A stretch of 11,433 bases of DNA from contig JAJFIM010000234.1 of assembly GCA_021774995.1 (NCBI GenBank), forward strand, positions 1-11,433, given 5' to 3'. Every line of letters starts with the position of its first letter. Positions within the stretch are counted from its first letter, which is position 1. This stretch comes from Alphaproteobacteria bacterium. Lineage in GTDB: Bacteria; Pseudomonadota; Alphaproteobacteria; SMXP01. A program made the translations under genes and the position numbers. The notes under the pieces were generated by a model, which saw nothing but the letters and a program-made list of their open reading frames with translations, had not been told where the DNA came from and did not search any database. Of the stretch, positions 7,207 through 11,433 are shown piece by piece.

Positions 7207-8301
7207 ATGCAAAGAGTCGGGGTATTTGCGCTCAGCGCAGTGATGGCGGCGGGGTTGTTTGTAAGCGCGTGTTCGCCGGAAGAAGAGGCCGCGACGACCA
7301 GCGAAGAAGAAGCGGTGGTCATGGGCGACGAAATGGCCAGCGTGGAAACATCAAACGACAGCATGGCTGCGCCAGGCGAGGAATTGCCGCATTGGAAAGT
7401 GCCCAACATTCCCCCTGCCGGCGAAGCGTATTACGCACCCGACAGTTTGCACCTCATTGCTCAGACCAAAGATCCTGACGCCATTCCCTTCGCCAACGGC
7501 AAGGACGGCAATCTGACCTACACTTTCACCGATCAGGGCGAGGATCTGCGCAGAATCAATGACCGGGGGCAGGACGCCTGTTCGTATTTCTTTCCCGATC
7601 AACAACGGGTCGTGTGGACATCGACGCGGGATAATATGGACATGCCGGTCGGGGACTGGTCTGACGTCGAGCTTTATCCGACAGGGGCGGAGCTTTATAT
7701 CTCCGATCTGGATGGCGGTAATGTGCAACGCCTCACTCACAATGAATATTATGAAGCCGAAGTGTCCATCTCTCCAGATGGACAATGGATTGTTTTTGGC
7801 CGCCAGATTGACGGCAAGGATGACATCTGGCGCATGCGTGCAGACGGGACCGGGGAGGAACAGATCACATTCACCGATGACTGGCAGGAAGGGGCGCCTT
7901 TCTATCTGCCGGATTCGGAAACTATCATGTTCCGTGCGCCAAAGCGCAGCGAGCATGGCAAATTTTTCCCGACACCCATGACCGTGTTCACCATGAAACA
8001 TGACGGGTCGGAGCGCAAAGCGCATACATTCGATCATGATATGAACTGGGCGCCGTACCCCGCCCCCGACGGACGGCACTATGTGTTTGTCCGCATCGTG
8101 GACGGCAAGAATTGGGAAATCTTCCTGGGAGATCTGGAAGGCGGAGATCCTGTGCGCCTGACCTATTATGACGGGTGGGATGGCTTGCCTTCGGTTTCTC
8201 CAGATGGAACAAAAATGGCCTGGACGCGGAGCGAAGAGGATGGAAACGCTTATACGTATTTTATGGATGTTTCCTATTTGTATATTGGGCCGGTGCTGTA
8301 A
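7207..8301 (+). CDS. TolB-like six-bladed beta-propeller lipoprotein (copy 2)
   Basis: Protein of 364 residues and a close paralog of the minus-strand protein at 5289-6356. The start at 7207 is chosen over the in-frame ATG at 7177 because GGGAGG (7192-7197) sits nine bases before it and because it gives a clean lipoprotein signal: MQR, hydrophobic core 4-19, lipobox VSAC with C22. Serine at +2 favours outer-membrane sorting under the Asp rule known from enterobacteria. Residues 24-60 are an acidic, Glu-rich, probably flexible linker absent from the paralog. The propeller follows from about residue 66, with six PD40-type signatures (APDS, FPDQ, SPDG, LPDS, APDG, SPDG). C125 in GQDACSYFFPDQ matches the single Cys of the paralog. 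No catalytic triad or added domain is visible; binding or scaffolding is more likely than enzyme activity. It is followed by a strong terminator. Confidence 0.9.
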   Translation: MQRVGVFALSAVMAAGLFVSACSPEEEAATTSEEEAVVMGDEMASVETSNDSMAAPGEELPHWKVPNIPPAGEAYYAPDSLHLIAQTKDPDAIPFANGKDGNLTYTFTDQGEDLRRINDRGQDACSYFFPDQQRVVWTSTRDNMDMPVGDWSDVELYPTGAELYISDLDGGNVQRLTHNEYYEAEVSISPDGQWIVFGRQIDGKDDIWRMRADGTGEEQITFTDDWQEGAPFYLPDSETIMFRAPKRSEHGKFFPTPMTVFTMKHDGSERKAHTFDHDMNWAPYPAPDGRHYVFVRIVDGKNWEIFLGDLEGGDPVRLTYYDGWDGLPSVSPDGTKMAWTRSEEDGNAYTYFMDVSYLYIGPVL

Positions 8302-8320
8302 ATCATACTGAATCACACTA

Positions 8321-8358
8321 AAAAGCCCCCTGCCGCCGGCGTGGCGCAGGGGGCTTTT
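8321..8358 (+). terminator. Strong intrinsic terminator after the propeller lipoprotein gene
   Basis: AAAAGCCCCCTG (8321-8332) pairs perfectly with CAGGGGGCTTTT (8347-8358). CGCC/GGCG extends the stem inside, past one bulged C. The T-run at 8355-8358 continues as CTT. The A-run on the other side could allow termination in the reverse direction, though the next gene in that direction also points rightward. It lies 20 bp after the stop codon. Confidence 0.93.
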
Positions 8359-8442
8359 CTTATGGGCGCATTTAAGGAGAGTCTAAGAATCGTCTCATAT
8401 GTTAATAACACCGCCAGATTCTTATGAATGGAAAGGACGCGC

Positions 8443-9579
8443 ATGTTTATCAATTTTTGGTATCCGGCTTGCCAGAGTTCGGACCTGACCACTGAGCCCA
8501 AAACCTATCGTATGCTGAATCAAGACTTCGTCCTCTTTCGCGACAGTCAAGGAACAGCCCATTGTCTTAGCGATGTTTGCGTTCACCGTGGCGCTTCTCT
8601 AGGGCGCGGTAAAGTCAAAGGCGATTGCGTCGAATGCCCCTATCATGGCTGGCAATTTAACGGTGAGGGAGTGTGTACGCGGATACCTTCTTTGGGCGCT
8701 GAGGCTAAAATTCCGTCCCGCGCGCGCGTTGATGCCTATCCCGTACAGGAGAAATACGGTCTGGTGTTTGCGTTCTTAGGGGACCTGCCGGAAAATGAGC
8801 GTCCGCCTATTATGGACATTGAAGAATACGGCCAGCCGGGCTGGCGGGCGACAACGCAATATTTTTCTTGGAATATAGATTATAAGCGTTCGGTCGAAAA
8901 TGGCATTGACCCGGCCCATAACGAATATGTGCATGATACGCACGGATTTAAGGGCCAGAAAGATGAGTATAAGCTGAACCCCATCACGCTCACTAAAACC
9001 GAATGGGGGACAGGGTTTTGGGGAGAAAGAGAAGCGCCGCCTTTACCTGATGCTAAAATGCGTGAAGCCTCCGGCAGAACTGAAAACGCAATTATTCGCG
9101 GGGGAACAGGGCATGAAGGTATTTCAAGCGTGTGGACGCATATTCACCCCACGGAGAATATGTCAATCCACCAATATCTTTTTGAAACGCCGATTGACGA
9201 GGGTCACACCAGTCTTTTTCTGATAAATTTGCGCAATTTCCTTCTTGATCCCAGTGAAGACGAGCGGATGATGGGGCGGAATGAATATGTTGCTCTTCAA
9301 GACCGCGATGTTCTGGAGCCTCTTCAGCCCGTGGTCACGCCGCGCACCAATGTGCATGAAATTTTCATCGAGCATGATCGGGCCGTGGCCGCCTATCGTG
9401 AACGGGTGAAAGAATGGGAGGCCCGGGGCTGGAGGATCGATAGTAATGAAGTTGCCCGTAATCAGAACAAGGTGGCTTATGCGATCCCAAGCCCGGCGCG
9501 GCGCAAAACCAAAGGCTGGGTGCTTGACGCCATTCCTCTTCTTCCTGCAACGGGTTCAACACAGGTTGCCGCCGAATAA
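8443..9579 (+). CDS. Rieske [2Fe-2S] non-heme iron oxygenase, alpha-subunit type
   Basis: Terminal oxygenase of 378 residues that would use electrons from a separate reductase to oxygenate or demethylate a substrate; the substrate is unknown. The start at 8443 is preferred because AAAGGA (8432-8437) precedes it; the in-frame ATG at 8428 would add five residues and lacks a site. The Rieske centre is complete: C46-V-H48 and C65-P-Y-H68, followed by W70. The catalytic iron site follows the family pattern N..D..H....H, with N153, D156, H159 and H164; the third ligand is probably an Asp in ALQDRDVLEPL (D287 or D289). The size and single-subunit look fit the phthalate/vanillate oxygenase group rather than three-component dioxygenases with a beta subunit. 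No ferredoxin or reductase gene is adjacent, so it must borrow one. It stands alone between two terminators. Confidence 0.92.
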   Translation: MFINFWYPACQSSDLTTEPKTYRMLNQDFVLFRDSQGTAHCLSDVCVHRGASLGRGKVKGDCVECPYHGWQFNGEGVCTRIPSLGAEAKIPSRARVDAYPVQEKYGLVFAFLGDLPENERPPIMDIEEYGQPGWRATTQYFSWNIDYKRSVENGIDPAHNEYVHDTHGFKGQKDEYKLNPITLTKTEWGTGFWGEREAPPLPDAKMREASGRTENAIIRGGTGHEGISSVWTHIHPTENMSIHQYLFETPIDEGHTSLFLINLRNFLLDPSEDERMMGRNEYVALQDRDVLEPLQPVVTPRTNVHEIFIEHDRAVAAYRERVKEWEARGWRIDSNEVARNQNKVAYAIPSPARRKTKGWVLDAIPLLPATGSTQVAAE

Positions 9580-9603
9580 AATTCAACGGCTGAAGGAAAT
9601 ACA

Positions 9604-9645
9604 AAAAGCGGGTAAGTCATATGCGACTTGCCCGCTTTTCGTTTT
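9604..9645. terminator. Bidirectional intrinsic terminator between convergent genes
   Basis: AAAAGCGGGTAAGTC (9604-9618) pairs with GACTTGCCCGCTTTT (9625-9639) over 15 bp with a single T-G wobble and a 6-nt loop. On the plus strand it is followed by a T-rich tail (CGTTTTA). On the minus strand the A-run at 9603-9607 gives five T. It sits between the Rieske gene and the convergent membrane-protein gene and suits both. Confidence 0.93.
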
Positions 9646-9671
9646 ATTGGACGGTGTTCCTAAATCGAGAT

Positions 9672-10559
9672 TTAAGAGGATTCAGTCTTGATGCGATCTG
9701 TCGGGGTCAGGATTGTTATGCTGAGAACACTCAAAAAAGCAATCGCTACGACGCCCATCTGTACGCCATACTTTAATGGGTGCACCCAGAATTCTTCAAA
9801 CAGACGCCAGCGGCCTAAAATCTCGACCGCGGTCCAACCGATAATGGCGGTTGGAATGCCATAGCGAATAGCTGAACTCATACGCGTGAACTTGAGGAGG
9901 CGCGCAGATAGATAAGCGGTCCAGATAACGTAGAAAAGCAGTATTGGATACATCGCCCAATGGTCGTCACCCAGGAAGTTTTTATCATAGATGATCAGGA
10001 GAAAAATATAGAAGAACCAAATGACATAAATCGTTTCAATCGCGGTGATATTGCAAAAATTGCGATCTTTCAGACTGGCGGGTTTGCCGATGCCGACTTT
10101 CATGTGAAGTTTACGGTGAAACCAGCGAAAGAAATTGCATTTCGTGTCTTTGTTAAGAAAAAAGAACAGCAAAGAACATCCTAAAACGCCAATGGAGGAT
10201 GTCATTACGAGATATTCCTGCTTTGTTACGATTTCGCCTTTTTCAATGAGAGGCGCGACTTTCAATACGCGTGAATAATAGTGGAAGGAAAATTCCGCCC
10301 AGCCCGTCCAGACAAAGGACCCAGCCAGAAACCCGAGCCAGGTTTGCATGGTTTCGCTTTTATTAGTGAGGCCGAAATACCAAACGACCGCGCCGCCCAA
10401 ACCGATAGCAATGGCGGAATGATAAACGTATTGCTGGCCAAAAATTTCTTCCATCAGAATCATCACCGTATGGCCCAGGGCCTGTGTGGCGAACACGATG
10501 AAAAAAACGGCAATTCCCACCAATGGCGCCCGGTTCAATTTGACCAATCCTGCTGACAT
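9672..10559 (-). CDS. Unrecognised eight-helix membrane protein
   Basis: I do not recognise the family. With the start at 10559 (AGGAG at 10569-10573, nine bases upstream) it has 295 residues. A further in-frame ATG at 10607 would add 16 unlikely residues. Hydrophobic segments lie at about residues 12-36, 45-64, 72-95, 117-135, 171-191, 201-222, 232-249 and 264-284. Notable points are polar residues inside or at the edge of helices: H30, H47 and H93 in the first three, E89 in the third, E175 in the fifth and E246 in the seventh. There is an aromatic-rich stretch WTGWAEFSFHYYSR (84-97). A basic loop at about 137-170 carries C141 and C169. Histidines in successive helices could bind metal or heme, but this is speculation. 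It converges on the Rieske gene and has no same-strand neighbour in the window. Confidence 0.82.
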   Translation of the reverse strand: MSAGLVKLNRAPLVGIAVFFIVFATQALGHTVMILMEEIFGQQYVYHSAIAIGLGGAVVWYFGLTNKSETMQTWLGFLAGSFVWTGWAEFSFHYYSRVLKVAPLIEKGEIVTKQEYLVMTSSIGVLGCSLLFFFLNKDTKCNFFRWFHRKLHMKVGIGKPASLKDRNFCNITAIETIYVIWFFYIFLLIIYDKNFLGDDHWAMYPILLFYVIWTAYLSARLLKFTRMSSAIRYGIPTAIIGWTAVEILGRWRLFEEFWVHPLKYGVQMGVVAIAFLSVLSITILTPTDRIKTESS

Positions 10560-10793
10560 GATGCGTCTCTCCTGATAAATCCCACTACTACTATGGCAGG
10601 CGCGCATGGTCGCGTGTGGAGGGTTTCACCAATGGCCGGTGCAAATTCGTGAGATATAGGCTTAAATTGCCCCCCTCTTCTTAAACGAGGCGTTCAAGAA
10701 GCACGTAAAATTTGCTAGAAACTACACAAACCCGCCTGACCACAGATGTGCGGCTGAAGGCGGAATGGTTAATCGACGTAGTCTGGATGGCCT

Positions 10794-10807
10794 CCCGCTG
10801 AGGCGGG
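10794..10807 (+). other. Short hairpin in the leader of the right-edge gene
   Basis: CCCGC (10794-10798) and GCGGG (10803-10807) close a 4-nt loop, 36 bp before the ATG at 10844. It has no T-tract. It may be chance in a GC-rich leader. The remainder of the 284-bp gap 10560-10843 shows no other clear signal. Confidence 0.2.
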
Positions 10808-10843
10808 TGCTGGTTCAAGCGAGAAGGCAAAAGACGCTTTACG

Positions 10844-11433
10844 ATGGTTGCTCCGCCTGAAAATTTTGAAGCCTGGGCTTCGCGCTTTAGCGCCAAAGTG
10901 CTGGCCTTCTATGTGGGCTTGCCCATTCTTCTGGCTTTTTTTGCCGCCATAGGAAGCGGATACCAAGACAAGGTCGGTTATGATGGGGCTTTCTTGTATC
11001 TGCTCTTGGTGGCTCTGCCTTCTTGGTGGCTGGTCAGTGGCTTGACTCAATTGGTTAAAATCTTGGCGAAAGCCTGGCGGCCGCCTCTTTGGGCTTTGAC
11101 GGCTCTGGGAGCATTGTTGTCGGGGTGGCCTATTTTTCTGTATGTCATGGCCATATCAGATCTGTTTCACGATCAATGGCCGGGCGGAGAGCAAATACCG
11201 GTTTGGCCCTGGCCCCGGTCAACGGGCGAGGCAATGGATCTGATTATTCGCACCGCGCGGGGCGGCGTGACCTGGGTTGCAGCAAATTATCTATTTGACC
11301 GTTTTTTTGGTCTTCCCCGCTATCGATATGGGTTGAGCGTTCCCGCACCATCCGAAATATTGCAGACCGATTCAGCGCTCATGCATCAACAGGTCAAAGG
11401 CGGCAACGCCTTGCAGGGTGAGGCTGTCCCTTC
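10844..11433 (+). CDS. Membrane protein, N-terminal part; possibly a LytTR-type regulator (runs off the right edge)
   Basis: An open frame runs from ATG at 10844 to the end of the window (196 codons, no stop). A TGA at 10799-10801 with no start codon between fixes the ATG as the first possible start. The ribosome site is weak (GAAGG at 10823-10827 is too far). Visible helices are at about residues 19-37, 49-72 and 84-108, with a possible fourth near 141-157 (GGVTWVAANYLFDRFF). The run then becomes hydrophilic after GLPRYRYG, with a proline-containing linker. Three or four helices followed by such a linker is the layout I associate with membrane-bound LytTR transcription regulators of alphaproteobacteria. 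The LytTR DNA-binding domain itself would lie beyond the window, so this assignment is a guess. That it is a real protein-coding gene is well supported by uninterrupted, membrane-protein-like content. Confidence 0.72.
   Translation, partial: MVAPPENFEAWASRFSAKVLAFYVGLPILLAFFAAIGSGYQDKVGYDGAFLYLLLVALPSWWLVSGLTQLVKILAKAWRPPLWALTALGALLSGWPIFLYVMAISDLFHDQWPGGEQIPVWPWPRSTGEAMDLIIRTARGGVTWVAANYLFDRFFGLPRYRYGLSVPAPSEILQTDSALMHQQVKGGNALQGEAVP

Noticed and set aside
7351..8316. Long open frame (321 codons) antisense to the second propeller gene
   Set aside because: It lies fully opposite a clear protein family member, has no domain-like content, and a similar antisense frame occurs opposite the paralog. 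Both follow from the codon use of the real genes.
10769..11050. Minus-strand open frame of 93 codons near the right edge
   Set aside because: The plus-strand frame from 10844 is open to the edge and encodes membrane helices; this one looks like its shadow.
1..11433. CRISPR array, tRNA, rRNA, insertion sequence or phage genes
   Set aside because: No regularly spaced repeats, cloverleaf signatures, transposase or integrase motifs were seen on either strand.

Overview
The window looks like ordinary chromosomal DNA of an alphaproteobacterium. I infer this from the protein families (a class II cytochrome c of the c556 type, a small DUF6356-like protein, an M19 dipeptidase lipoprotein, a Rieske oxygenase) and from the balanced-to-GC-rich codon use with AT-rich intergenic gaps. 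The genus cannot be fixed by eye. I see no integrase, transposase, tRNA, rRNA, CRISPR array or phage gene.

Left part (1-3726): the 3' part of an MFS transporter runs in from the left edge. It is followed by a two-gene plus-strand unit for exported c-type cytochromes: a c556-like monoheme protein and a membrane-anchored diheme protein. This unit converges, with only 4 bp between stop codons, on a YeiH-family membrane protein (putative sulfate exporter). Sulfur-compound oxidation is a tempting link between them, but no sulfur-oxidising enzyme is visible here.

Middle (3727-8358): on the minus strand lie a zinc dipeptidase lipoprotein (M19) and a TolB-like six-bladed beta-propeller protein with its own strong terminator. 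On the plus strand, across an AT-rich gap of about 500 bp, lie a small DUF6356-like protein and a second, closely related beta-propeller. The two propellers are clear paralogs in divergent orientation. One is a lipoprotein. The other has Phe where the lipobox Cys should be, so the pair may occupy different places in the envelope.

Right part (8359-11433): a single-gene Rieske [2Fe-2S] non-heme iron oxygenase converges, across a bidirectional terminator, on an unrecognised eight-helix membrane protein. At the right edge a membrane protein with three or four helices begins. Its layout suggests the sensor half of a LytTR-type transcription regulator, but the DNA-binding half is outside the window.

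Most genes are separate transcription units. Three good intrinsic terminators divide them. I did not find a convincing multi-gene novel system. The most interesting items are the divergent propeller pair with the lipobox change, the orphan eight-helix protein, and the dyad-rich region upstream of the YeiH gene.
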